Source: Algoriphagus iocasae (GTDB lineage: Bacteria; Bacteroidota; Bacteroidia; Cytophagales; Cyclobacteriaceae). From it: 64,000 nt of DNA. A program made the translations under genes and the position numbers. Shown here piece by piece: positions 8,382-17,191 of this stretch. Under the pieces are notes generated by a model that did not search any database, was not told where the DNA came from, and was given only the letters and a program-made list of their open reading frames with translations. Location of the stretch: assembly GCF_014206875.1 (NCBI RefSeq), contig NZ_JACIJO010000001.1, positions 248,001-312,000 of the forward strand. Direction: 5' to 3'. Each line of letters starts with the position of its first letter. Positions within the stretch are counted from its first letter, which is position 1.

Positions 8382-9854
8382 TTGAAATTTCATTATTTGC
8401 TTATATCCATAGTCTGGGCACTTATTTCTTGTGGTGAGACTAATGAAGCGCCTATTCTCGATCCGGATCCTATAGTAGAAGAACCCCCTTATGATGGTCC
8501 TGTATATGCATTTCCAGGTGCAGAAGGTTTTGGTCAGTTTACTACTGGAGGTCGAGGAGGAAAAGTTTACTATGTTACAAAATTGACAGATGATGGATCT
8601 GCAGGTACCTTGAGGCATGCTATCAATCAAAGTGGGAAAAGGACCATAGTTTTCAATATCGGCGGTACCATTCAGTTGAAATCCCGACTGCTGATCAATT
8701 TTGGCGATTTAACCATCGCCGGCCAAAGTGCTCCTGGTGATGGGATTACAATTAGGGATTTTCCAGTTGTGATCAATGCTAGTAATGTAATCATCCGCTA
8801 CCTTCGATTTAGAATGGGTGATGAGGCAAAGCAGCAAGCGGATGCTTTGGAAGCTAGATTTCAAAAAAACATCATCATTGACCATTGCTCTTTAAGTTGG
8901 TCTACTGATGAGACAGCCACTTTTTATGCTAATGAAAATACAACACTTCAATGGTGTATTATTTCTGAAAGCCTGAAGAATTCTGTCCATGAAAAAGGGT
9001 CTCATGGATACGGAGGCATCTGGGGCGGGAAAAATGCCAGTTTTCATCATAATCTGCTAGCGCATCATGATAGTCGAAATCCAAGACTAGGGGAGGAAGC
9101 GGGAAAAGCTTTTGCTCTGACGGATAAGGTGGACATAAGGAATAATGTCATCTATAACTGGGGATCCAACAGTACCTATGGAGGTGAAGCAATGAATGTC
9201 AATTTGGTCAATAATTATTATAAACCAGGACCAGCAACACCTTCAGGAAGCAAGCGGAATCGGATTGTTTCCATAGACAAGAATAAAAATGTAGGTACCG
9301 AGGTTTATAATATTTGGGGTAAGTTTTTCATAAATGGCAATGTCGTGGAAGGAAGCTCTCAGACCAGTGCTGATAATTGGACTTATGGGGTTTTGAATCA
9401 GTTTCACTCCAGCTATGGGACTGTGTCCGAAGATGAAATTGCCGGACTTAGAAAAAATCAAGAACATGATATCGAAGACAATGTGATTACCCACAGCGCG
9501 GAAGAAGCTTTGTCATTGGTGATGAAATATGCTGGTAATTCCAAAGTTAGGGATATAGTGGACCAAAGGATAATTCAGAACTTACAGGATAATTCTTATT
9601 CATTCGAAGGCTCTTTGGGAAGTACAAATGGTATTATTGACTCTCAGGCAGATGTCGGTGGATGGCCGGATTTATCCGAAGGAGAAGCTGTTAATGACAG
9701 TGATTTGGACGGAATTCCAGATTCATGGGAAACTGAAAATTCTCTAGATCCTGATGATTCTTCCGATGCTACAGAAATAAAATCAGGTACGCCCTATACT
9801 TATCTTGAGATTTATTTAAATAGTCTCATCAAAGACTTTCCCCTCAAAAAATAA
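8382..9854 (+). CDS. PL1-family pectate lyase, lipoprotein
   Basis: 490 aa. The start is a TTG at 8382: the only nearby ATG (8360) is in another frame, and the TTG gives a proper lipoprotein signal (LISC, then GETNE). The mature part begins FPGAEGFGQFTTGGRGG, the usual N-terminus of bacterial PL1 lyases. The parallel beta-helix core carries DHCSLSWSTDE (~166-176) and HHDSRNPRLG (~229-238), which holds the likely catalytic Arg and calcium-site region. The C-terminal DSDLDGIPDSWE is a calcium-binding TSP3-like motif. It would cut homogalacturonan by beta-elimination at the cell surface or in the periplasm. A paralogue lies at 10248, and a terminator directly upstream means it needs readthrough or its own promoter. 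Confidence 0.9.
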   Translation: MKFHYLLISIVWALISCGETNEAPILDPDPIVEEPPYDGPVYAFPGAEGFGQFTTGGRGGKVYYVTKLTDDGSAGTLRHAINQSGKRTIVFNIGGTIQLKSRLLINFGDLTIAGQSAPGDGITIRDFPVVINASNVIIRYLRFRMGDEAKQQADALEARFQKNIIIDHCSLSWSTDETATFYANENTTLQWCIISESLKNSVHEKGSHGYGGIWGGKNASFHHNLLAHHDSRNPRLGEEAGKAFALTDKVDIRNNVIYNWGSNSTYGGEAMNVNLVNNYYKPGPATPSGSKRNRIVSIDKNKNVGTEVYNIWGKFFINGNVVEGSSQTSADNWTYGVLNQFHSSYGTVSEDEIAGLRKNQEHDIEDNVITHSAEEALSLVMKYAGNSKVRDIVDQRIIQNLQDNSYSFEGSLGSTNGIIDSQADVGGWPDLSEGEAVNDSDLDGIPDSWETENSLDPDDSSDATEIKSGTPYTYLEIYLNSLIKDFPLKK

Positions 9855-9859
9855 GACTT

Positions 9860-10243
9860 ATGAAATTCGAACATTTCGCCATCAATGTACCCAATGCAAA
9901 AGCTGTTTCTCTTTGGTATGAAGAGCATTTGGGTCTCACGGTTAAAAAGAAAATGTCCGAGGCCCCTTATATGACGTTTTTGGCAGATGATAGCGGAACA
10001 GTGATGTTGGAAATTTATAGCAATCCAAAAGGAGAAACTTTGGGTTTTGAAACCTTACATCCCTTGGCGGTACATTTGGCTTTGGTTTCCGAAGATCCAG
10101 CCTCGGATAAAACCCGGCTGATAGCCGCTGGTGCGACTGAGTTTTCTGATGATATCTTACCAGATGGATCGCATTTAGTGATGCTTAGAGATCCCTGGGG
10201 GATTTGCCTTCAGCTCTGCAAAAGAGCAATACCAATGATTTAA
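9860..10243 (+). CDS. VOC (glyoxalase/dioxygenase) superfamily protein
   Basis: 127 aa with two beta-alpha-beta-beta-beta modules. Likely metal positions are H5, E51, H72 and, where the fourth ligand is normally Glu, Q119 (DPWGICLQL). There is no signal peptide, so it is cytoplasmic. It is wedged between two pectate lyase genes with 5-bp and 4-bp gaps, so it is surely cotranscribed with them. The reaction is unknown. A role in handling unsaturated or keto uronates is a guess from context only; VOC proteins also include fosfomycin- and glyoxalase-type enzymes. Confidence 0.8.
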   Translation: MKFEHFAINVPNAKAVSLWYEEHLGLTVKKKMSEAPYMTFLADDSGTVMLEIYSNPKGETLGFETLHPLAVHLALVSEDPASDKTRLIAAGATEFSDDILPDGSHLVMLRDPWGICLQLCKRAIPMI

Positions 10244-10247
10244 ACCT

Positions 10248-11585
10248 ATGATAAAGATTTCGAATGCTGTATTAGGGATTCTTTTTGCATTTAGTACTTT
10301 TTCTTGCGGTACCAAAAATGCCTTTGCACAGGAGGCGCAAAAACCACTGGCTTTTCCAATGGCGGAAGGTTTTGGGAAATACACCACTGGTGGTAGAGGG
10401 GGAATGGTGTATATAGTTTCTAATTTAAATGATGATGGACCAGGCTCACTTCGGGATGGAATCCAGAAGAAAGAACCTCGGATTATTGTTTTTGAAGTAG
10501 CCGGGAATATCGAATTAAAATCCAGTTTGGATATCAACTATGGGGATCTGACGATAGCAGGACAAAGCGCGCCGGGAGGAGGAATAACCATTCAGGGATA
10601 TCCTCTTAAAATCAAAGCTGATAATGTCATTATCCGATACATTAGAAGCCGGCTTGGGGATTTAGAAAAAGTTCAAGATGATGCGATGAGCTCCATACGA
10701 AATAAAGATATCATCATTGACCACTGTTCACTAAGCTGGGCTACAGACGAATGCGGATCTTTTTATGACAATGAAAACTTTACCCTTCAGTGGACCATTT
10801 TATCTGAAAGCCTAAATAATTCCGTGCATGAAAAAGGACAACATGGTTATGGAGGAATATGGGGAGGGAAAAAGGCTTCTTTTCTTTATAATCTCTTAGC
10901 TGATCATAACAGTAGAAACCCTCGGTTTAATGGTGCAAGGTATCATAAGGAACCTGCTAAAGAATGGGTGGACTTTAGAAATAATGTGATCTATAATTGG
11001 AAAGGAAATAGTTCCTATGCCGGTGAGCAAGGGCAATATAATATTGTAAACAACTATTATAAACCTGGTCCCGCGACCCAGTCCAATAGAGATAGAATCG
11101 TGGAGCCATATAAACCTTATGCGAGTTTTTATGTAACCGGAAATGTGGTGGAAGGAGCAGCTACAGTCACGAAAAATAATTCTTTAGGAATTCAGAATGT
11201 GGATCCAAAAATCGTTCAAGTTGACAATGAATTTGAATTCTCAAATGCAGAAACGATGACTGCAGAGCAAGCTTTTGATGCGGTAATGAAAAATGCTGGA
11301 GCTAATATTTTTAGAGACCCTGTGGATTCTCGGATTGTTAAGGAAGTTCGTTCTGGACAAAACCAATTTGGGAATAATGGGATCATTGATTCACAAACCC
11401 AAGTGGGAGGATGGCCAATTTTACCAAAAGGAGATGTACCACTTGATACCGATCGGGATGGAATGCCAGATAAGTGGGAGCTTGCTTTTCAACTGAACCC
11501 GAATGACCCCTCTGATTCAAAACTTTATACCTTAGATCAAGACTATACCAATGTGGAAATGTATTTGAATAGTTTGATTAGATAA
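10248..11585 (+). CDS. Second PL1-family pectate lyase, secreted
   Basis: 445 aa, clearly paralogous to the lyase at 8382 (shared blocks include FTTGGRGG-like, DHCSLSW.TDE, SVHEKG.HGYGGIWGGK and NYYKPGPAT). The N-terminus is a signal peptide; cleavage could be after AFA (then QEAQ) or at the weak lipobox TFSC. The core motifs are DHCSLSWATDE (~158) and DHNSRNPRFN (~221) with the catalytic-region Arg. It ends in the same DTDRDGMPDKWE calcium motif. It would cleave de-esterified pectin. It starts 4 bp after the VOC gene. Having two lyases suggests different chain lengths or cellular sites. Confidence 0.9.
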   Translation: MIKISNAVLGILFAFSTFSCGTKNAFAQEAQKPLAFPMAEGFGKYTTGGRGGMVYIVSNLNDDGPGSLRDGIQKKEPRIIVFEVAGNIELKSSLDINYGDLTIAGQSAPGGGITIQGYPLKIKADNVIIRYIRSRLGDLEKVQDDAMSSIRNKDIIIDHCSLSWATDECGSFYDNENFTLQWTILSESLNNSVHEKGQHGYGGIWGGKKASFLYNLLADHNSRNPRFNGARYHKEPAKEWVDFRNNVIYNWKGNSSYAGEQGQYNIVNNYYKPGPATQSNRDRIVEPYKPYASFYVTGNVVEGAATVTKNNSLGIQNVDPKIVQVDNEFEFSNAETMTAEQAFDAVMKNAGANIFRDPVDSRIVKEVRSGQNQFGNNGIIDSQTQVGGWPILPKGDVPLDTDRDGMPDKWELAFQLNPNDPSDSKLYTLDQDYTNVEMYLNSLIR

Positions 11586-11670
11586 TTAGATAGATTTTTG
11601 AATTTGGTCTGGCATTCCCGACGTGAGGTTTTATCTTAGGATAATACTCGATTTTTAATAGTCAAAGCTT

Positions 11671-12684
11671 ATGACTGACAAAAGGATTTCTTTTTCCCAA
11701 CTGACAAGCACGCTTGAAAATGTCCTGTTGAAGTATGGATTTGAATCAGAGAAAGCCAAAAAATGTGCACAATTGTTTGCCAAAACAGACCTCGATGGAG
11801 TTCGATCCCATGGAGTTAATCGATTTCCATTATTTCTGGATTTTATCAGACAAGGTTTTGTAAACCCTGCTGCTGAGCCCCGACAGGAGAGTAGTTTAGG
11901 GGTTTTTGAGAGATGGGATGGGCAGCTTGGCCCCGGGAATCTGAATGCTGCATTTGCCATGCAAAGAGCAATTGCCAATTCAGAAATCTTTGGAATTGGT
12001 TGTGTGGCATTGAAGAAGACAAACCACTGGATGCGTGGAGGTAATTTTGGTTGGCAGGCAGTAGATTCTGGTAAAATAGGCATCTGTTTTACCAATACTA
12101 AACCCAATATGCCAGCTTGGGGTGGAAGTGAACCTAAGCTCGGAAATAACCCCTTGATTATTGCGATTCCTAGAAAAAAAGGACCTGTCGTTCTAGATAT
12201 GGCCATGTCCCAATTCGCTTATGGCAAGCTGGCAAACTATGCAAGAGCTGGTAAAAATGCTCCTTATGTTGCTGGTTTTGATGAGTCCGGAAATTTGACC
12301 AACGAGCCTGAACCCATCCTGAAAAACGATATGGCTTTACCTGCTGGAATGTGGAAGGGTGCTGGGCTTTCATTGGTCTTGGACATGCTTGCAGCTGTGC
12401 TTTCAGGTGGTTATAGTACCCATGAAGTCGACCACTCGGGTGCAGAAATCGGACTTTCTCAGGTTTTTATAAGCCTTGACCCTGTCAAGTTGGAATTGGA
12501 AGAATGGATGGATCAAAAGTGTGATGCGATTATTCAAGATCTGAAAAGCTCTGAAGTTTTTGAGGGACAACAGATTCTTTATCCTGGGGAAAATGTCTTG
12601 AAAACCCGGCAGGAAAATTTAGAAAAAGGAATACCCGTGGATGAGGCAATTTGGAATCAGATTTTAAAAGAATTAGAAAAATGA
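11671..12684 (+). CDS. Ldh_2-family NAD(P)-dependent oxidoreductase (YiaK/malate-lactate dehydrogenase type)
   Basis: 337 aa. Conserved family features are DLDGVRSHGVNRFP near residue 35, KKTNHWMRGG with the likely catalytic His near 115, and NPLIIAIP and DMAMSQFAYGK in the cofactor half. Relatives reduce 2-keto acids, including 2,3-diketo-L-gulonate (YiaK), malate and ureidoglycolate. Here it is translationally coupled to a Gfo/Idh/MocA gene (ATGA overlap) and sits between pectate lyases and UxaA, suggesting reduction of a keto-uronate intermediate. Family call is firm; substrate is inference. Confidence 0.85.
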   Translation: MTDKRISFSQLTSTLENVLLKYGFESEKAKKCAQLFAKTDLDGVRSHGVNRFPLFLDFIRQGFVNPAAEPRQESSLGVFERWDGQLGPGNLNAAFAMQRAIANSEIFGIGCVALKKTNHWMRGGNFGWQAVDSGKIGICFTNTKPNMPAWGGSEPKLGNNPLIIAIPRKKGPVVLDMAMSQFAYGKLANYARAGKNAPYVAGFDESGNLTNEPEPILKNDMALPAGMWKGAGLSLVLDMLAAVLSGGYSTHEVDHSGAEIGLSQVFISLDPVKLELEEWMDQKCDAIIQDLKSSEVFEGQQILYPGENVLKTRQENLEKGIPVDEAIWNQILKELEK

Positions 12685-13724
12685 AAACATACGGAATTGG
12701 AATCATCGGAACAGGCTCAATCGCGATCAAACATGCCCAGGCAATCGCAGAGTTGGATCAGGCTAATTTGGTCGGATTATATAATCCCAATCCAAAAAGT
12801 GCAGAAACAGCACAGACTAAATTTAAAGAGCCTGTTTTCACTGATTTTGATGAGTTCCTGAAAATCCCTGAATTGGATGTCGTTTGTATTTGCACTCCCA
12901 GTGGGATGCATTTGGAGCCTAGTTTAGCTTCCGCAAAAGCTGGAAAACATATTTTAGTAGAGAAGCCAATTGAAATTAACCTGGATAGAACTGATCAGCT
13001 ATTGGAGAGTTGTAGGGAAAATGGAGTTCAACTGGCGGTAATCTTTCAAAATAGATTTTCGGAAGATTACGTCCAATTGAAAAAGGCGGTGGATCAGGGA
13101 GTTTTTGGGAAATTATTGATGGGAAATGCCTATGTCAATTGGTTCCGTGATGATGCCTATTATGGGACAAGTAAGTGGAAAGGTACATTAAAAGGTGATG
13201 GTGGAGGAGCTTTGATAAATCAGGGTATCCATACCATTGATTTACTATTGGATTTGATGGGAGATGTATCGGCGGTTTTTGGTCAGGTGCAAACCGCACT
13301 TTATCCGATAGAAGGTGAAGACTTGGGTACAGCGATCGTTAATTTTAAAAGTGGAGCTTTGGGAAATATTACTTCTGCGACTTCCCTATATCCCGGCTAC
13401 CCAGAGAAAATTGAGGTTTTTGGTACGAAAGGTAGTGCTATCCTGGAAGCAGGGAAATTGGTGGCTTGGAATATAAAAGGTGATGATAGTAATATGATCA
13501 GTTCTGCTCCGGGATCAGCGTCTGGTTCTTCCGACCCGAATGCAATTGGACATCAGCTTCACTTGGCTCAGTGGCAATTGTTTCTAAAATCAATAGAAGA
13601 GGGTGCGCTTCCAGTCGTCGACGGTGAAACGGCTCGAAAATCTGTGGAGCTGATCAGAGGGATTTATCTCTCTTCAAAGAGAAATGAGAAAATTGAGTTT
13701 CCTTTTGAAGACATCAAATATTAA
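12681..13724 (+). CDS. Gfo/Idh/MocA-family oxidoreductase
   Basis: 347 aa starting at the ATG overlapping the previous stop (ATGA). The Rossmann motif GIIGTGSIA is at residues ~6-14, the family's EKPIE motif near 95 and a C-terminal alpha/beta domain with GGGALINQGIHTIDLL, whose His is the usual catalytic position. Members oxidise or reduce sugars and sugar acids with NAD(P). Paired with the Ldh_2 gene it may supply a redox step of galacturonate or unsaturated uronate catabolism, since no UxaB or KduD is in this window. It converges with uxaA; their TAA stop codons overlap by 2 bp. Confidence 0.85.
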   Translation: MKTYGIGIIGTGSIAIKHAQAIAELDQANLVGLYNPNPKSAETAQTKFKEPVFTDFDEFLKIPELDVVCICTPSGMHLEPSLASAKAGKHILVEKPIEINLDRTDQLLESCRENGVQLAVIFQNRFSEDYVQLKKAVDQGVFGKLLMGNAYVNWFRDDAYYGTSKWKGTLKGDGGGALINQGIHTIDLLLDLMGDVSAVFGQVQTALYPIEGEDLGTAIVNFKSGALGNITSATSLYPGYPEKIEVFGTKGSAILEAGKLVAWNIKGDDSNMISSAPGSASGSSDPNAIGHQLHLAQWQLFLKSIEEGALPVVDGETARKSVELIRGIYLSSKRNEKIEFPFEDIKY

Positions 13725-15367
13725 AGAGATACTCCGCGCTTCCAAGGAATAAAGTCATTTTGACCTAGAATCATTGCTTTTGTCAACTCCTCACCGCTGG
13801 CAACACGGATGATTTTTTCCAGGATTTCTTCGCCCATTTCTTTGATGGATCTTTCTCCAGAAATAACAAAACCTGTATTTACATCAATTATATCCGGCAT
13901 CTTTTCGGCTAGGCGATGATTGCTGGATACTTTGATCACTGGTGTGATCGGATTTCCTGTAGGCGTTCCTAAGCCAGTTGTAAACAGGATGACGTTTGCA
14001 CCGGAACCAGCCATTGCCGTTGTGCTTTCCACGTCATTTCCTGGAGTGCAGAGGAGGTTCAGCCCAGGAGTTTTTACATATTCGCCATAATCCAGAACGT
14101 CTGCAACCGGTGAGGTACCACCTTTTTTAGCTGCTCCAGAAGATTTCATGGCATCAGTTATCAAACCGTCTTTGATGTTCCCAGGGGATGGATTCATGTC
14201 AAACCCGGATCCTACGGCTTCAGCTGATGCTGCATAGGCTTTCATTAAGTTTGAGAATTTCTCGGCACTTTCGTTGGTGACACATCGGTTGATAAGTTCT
14301 TGTTCTACTCCGCAAAGCTCCGGAAATTCAGATAAAATTGCTTTTCCACCCAATGCTACGACTAAATCGGCAGCATAGCCAACGGAAGGGTTTGCAGAAA
14401 TCCCAGAAAAACCATCCGAACCTCCACATTCCAAACCAACAGTTAACTTATTTAGAGGAGCAGGTTTTCTTGTTTCCAAATTAGCTTCTGCCATACCCAA
14501 AAAGGTTTCTTTGATAGCCCGTGTCAACAGTTGTTGTTCCGTTCCTTCTTTCTGTTGCTCCAGGATGATCAATGGTTTTTGGAAGTTGGGGTTTATGTTT
14601 TTAAGCTTCTCTTCTAAAATCGGAGCCTGAGCATTTTGACATCCTAAGCTCAAAATTGTAGCTCCGGCAGTATTTGGATTATTGATGTAACCGGCCAATA
14701 GCGTACAGAGCGCATCAGAATCTTGACGAATACCTCCGCATCCGCCTTGATGATTTAAGAATTTGATACCGTCTATGTTTTCGAATAGCTTGGCAGGAGA
14801 TTTATCTAAATAGGTGTTGACAGTCAAGTTTTTGATTGATTCTGAATCTCCATTTTGGTAAAGCGAGGCCATTTCTTTCACCAATTGTTTGTATGGGTTG
14901 GTTTTAGCAAAGCCCAATTCATCCAAAAATGCTTCTTTGATAGTGTCTACATTTCTGTTTTCGCAGAATACCATTGGAATTACCAGCCAATAATTCCCTG
15001 TGCCTACCTGGCCGTCTTTTCTATGGTAGCCTTGGAAAGTCCGATTTTCAAAAGAACTGATATCTGGCTTTTCCCAAGAATATGTTCCGGATTTTTTCCC
15101 AAAACTTTCTGCTTCGTGAGTGACATTCGACGTGGTCAAAACCTCTCCTGACTGGATGTCAACCATTGCTTTTCCAACAATTCCCCCATACATATAAATC
15201 AAATCGCCCTTGCACAAATCGCCTATTGCGAATTTATGTTTTGCAGGAACATCGGTTTTTAAAGTGATTACTTTTTGTTCGAATGTAATTTTTTCTCCTG
15301 CCTTTAGATCCTGCAATGCAACAAACACATTGTCTTTAGAATGAATTTGCAATGTTTTATGGTTCAT
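13721..15367 (-). CDS. uxaA: Altronate dehydratase
   Basis: 548 aa. The N-terminal SAF domain (~1-85) is followed by the altronate/galactarate dehydratase domain with Cys-rich iron-site motifs: HQGGCGGIRQD, SLGCQNAQ and LECGGSDGFSG. It dehydrates D-altronate to 2-keto-3-deoxygluconate, the substrate of the kinase encoded divergently at 15473. Length is normal for single-chain UxaA. The ATG is only 2 bp from a 50-bp palindrome centred on a LacI-type operator, so expression is probably repressed from that site and the leader RNA could fold. Confidence 0.92.
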   Translation of the reverse strand: MNHKTLQIHSKDNVFVALQDLKAGEKITFEQKVITLKTDVPAKHKFAIGDLCKGDLIYMYGGIVGKAMVDIQSGEVLTTSNVTHEAESFGKKSGTYSWEKPDISSFENRTFQGYHRKDGQVGTGNYWLVIPMVFCENRNVDTIKEAFLDELGFAKTNPYKQLVKEMASLYQNGDSESIKNLTVNTYLDKSPAKLFENIDGIKFLNHQGGCGGIRQDSDALCTLLAGYINNPNTAGATILSLGCQNAQAPILEEKLKNINPNFQKPLIILEQQKEGTEQQLLTRAIKETFLGMAEANLETRKPAPLNKLTVGLECGGSDGFSGISANPSVGYAADLVVALGGKAILSEFPELCGVEQELINRCVTNESAEKFSNLMKAYAASAEAVGSGFDMNPSPGNIKDGLITDAMKSSGAAKKGGTSPVADVLDYGEYVKTPGLNLLCTPGNDVESTTAMAGSGANVILFTTGLGTPTGNPITPVIKVSSNHRLAEKMPDIIDVNTGFVISGERSIKEMGEEILEKIIRVASGEELTKAMILGQNDFIPWKRGVSL

Positions 15368-15369
15368 GG

Positions 15370-15419
15370 GAATTATTGTCTATATTGTGCAATCGATTGC
15401 GCAATATAGACAATAATTC
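15370..15419. promoter_or_regulatory. 50-bp near-perfect palindrome centred on a LacI-type operator
   Basis: GCAATCGATTGC at 15389-15400 is the exact centre of an inverted repeat whose 25-bp arms match at 24 of 25 positions; the only mismatch is 15388/15401. It lies in the 105-bp gap between divergent uxaA and the KDG kinase gene. The 12-bp core is identical to the site at 1311. The long arms exceed what one LacI dimer needs. Confidence 0.85.
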
Positions 15420-15472
15420 AACATCAAATGGAAATCATTTGTAGAGAATTTGTCTGGAAATAAGAATATTTA

Positions 15473-16465
15473 ATGAACCCTAAAATAATTACCCTCGGTG
15501 AAATCATGATGAGATTGACACCGGAATCCAATCAGCGCTTTACTCAGGCAGCTTCTTTTGGTGCTGTTTATGGTGGCGCAGAGGCAAATGTGGCTGTTTC
15601 CCTTGCAGAATGGGGATTTGATGTAAGCCATTTGACTGTTTTACCTGACAATGATCTTGGAAAAGCAGTTATTAAAAGTTTGAGAAAATCTGGAGTGAAA
15701 ACGGATTTGATCCGAACCCAAGCAGGAAGGCTTGGGCTCTATTTTTTAGAGGTAGGAGCCATGCAGAGAGCATCCAAAATCATTTATGATAGAGCAGATT
15801 CTGCATTTGCCAATTTAGATCCAGACCAATTTGACTTTGAAGAAATATTCAAAGGAGTTGATTGGTTTCATTGGACTGGAATTACCCCAGCAATTTCTGA
15901 AAATGCCTACCAATTAATGTTAAAGGCAATTAAAGCTGCATATAAGCAGGGAGTGAAAATCAGTGCTGACATCAATTACCGAAGAAACCTTTGGCAATAT
16001 GGCAGGAATCCTTTGGAAGCAATGCCAGAATTGATGCAGTATAGCACCTTGATGGTGGCGGGTGAAACAGATTTGGAAAACTGTGCCGGAATTGCAGCAA
16101 ATGATTTTCAAAGTGCCTGTGTAAAAACAAAAGAGAAATTTCCCAAAATTAAATACATCACAACGACTATCAGGAATTCTATCTCGGCGACTCACAATCA
16201 ATTAGAAGGGATACTTTGGGATGGTGAGATTTTGCGTTCAAAAAATTATGATATGCCAGGAATTGTAGATCGGATCGGTGGTGGAGACGCTTATATCGCA
16301 GGATTGATTTATGGACTGAATTATTTTGAGCCTCAAAAAGCCTTGGAATTTGCGATTGCCGCTTCAGTTCTGAAACATAGTATTCATGGTGACGCCAATG
16401 AGATTACTGTAGAAGAAGCATTGATGCTGGTAGAAGATAAAAATGTTGGAAAACTATTACGCTAA
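15473..16465 (+). CDS. kdgK: 2-keto-3-deoxygluconate kinase, PfkB family
   Basis: 330 aa. PfkB fold: N-terminal LGEIMMRLTPE and GGAEANVAVSLA substrate-side motifs, and the C-terminal anion-hole/catalytic motif RIGGGDAYIAG with the catalytic Asp. It would phosphorylate KDG, produced by UxaA, to KDPG. It is the first gene of an operon with KDPG aldolase (8-bp gap) and the TRAP transporter, and lies across the operator palindrome from uxaA. Substrate call rests on family resemblance plus context. Confidence 0.9.
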   Translation: MNPKIITLGEIMMRLTPESNQRFTQAASFGAVYGGAEANVAVSLAEWGFDVSHLTVLPDNDLGKAVIKSLRKSGVKTDLIRTQAGRLGLYFLEVGAMQRASKIIYDRADSAFANLDPDQFDFEEIFKGVDWFHWTGITPAISENAYQLMLKAIKAAYKQGVKISADINYRRNLWQYGRNPLEAMPELMQYSTLMVAGETDLENCAGIAANDFQSACVKTKEKFPKIKYITTTIRNSISATHNQLEGILWDGEILRSKNYDMPGIVDRIGGGDAYIAGLIYGLNYFEPQKALEFAIAASVLKHSIHGDANEITVEEALMLVEDKNVGKLLR

Positions 16466-16473
16466 GAATTTAT

Positions 16474-17142
16474 ATGAATCAAAAAGTTTTGATAGATGCT
16501 ATGAATAAAGCAGGGATAATCCCTGTTTTTAACCACAAAGATGTGGAGGCAACAATTAAAGTCATGAAAGTTTGTCATCAAGCGGGCTTGAATGTTTTTG
16601 AATTTACAAACCGAGGAGATCATTCACTATCTGTTTTTAAAGAGCTAAAAAAAGCATCTGCACATTGGGAAGATTTTTATTTGGGGATCGGGACAATATT
16701 TTTCAAGGAACAGGCCGCAGATTTCATTGAAGCTGGAGCCGATTTTCTGGTTTCTCCGGTATGGGATCTTGAACTTGCTGAATATGCCAAGTCTCAAAAA
16801 ATCACTTGGATTCCTGGTATAGGAACTGTTTCGGAGGCATTTCAAGCCTTTAAGTTTGGGATTCCTTTGATCAAAGTATTTCCAGCTAATGTTCTTGGGC
16901 CAGAGTTTGTTGCCTCTGTCAAGTCTGTAATTCCAGACTTATTGGTAATGCCTACTGGGGGAGTTCATCCGGAAGAAGGTAATCTTAAAACATGGTTTGA
17001 TGCAGGAGTTCACTGCGTAGGAATGGGGTCTCAGCTTTTTTCAAAAGTCTTGATTCAGGAAAAGCAATTTGAAAAGTTGGGAGATAATATCAACCAAGCA
17101 TCCGGTATTTTAAATCGATTCCGTAATTCATCTGTTAAGTAA
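16474..17142 (+). CDS. eda: KDPG/KHG (2-dehydro-3-deoxyphosphogluconate) aldolase
   Basis: 222 aa class I aldolase with a TIM barrel. NVFEFTNRGDHS carries the conserved Glu, IKVFPANVLGPEF the Schiff-base Lys and MPTGGVHPE the phosphate-binding segment. It splits KDPG into pyruvate and glyceraldehyde-3-phosphate, completing the uronate route. It follows kdgK by 8 bp. Confidence 0.92.
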   Translation: MNQKVLIDAMNKAGIIPVFNHKDVEATIKVMKVCHQAGLNVFEFTNRGDHSLSVFKELKKASAHWEDFYLGIGTIFFKEQAADFIEAGADFLVSPVWDLELAEYAKSQKITWIPGIGTVSEAFQAFKFGIPLIKVFPANVLGPEFVASVKSVIPDLLVMPTGGVHPEEGNLKTWFDAGVHCVGMGSQLFSKVLIQEKQFEKLGDNINQASGILNRFRNSSVK

Positions 17143-17191
17143 GTCAGGAAAAGACTATTATTGTTAAATCCCTAATTGATTAAATAAACCC

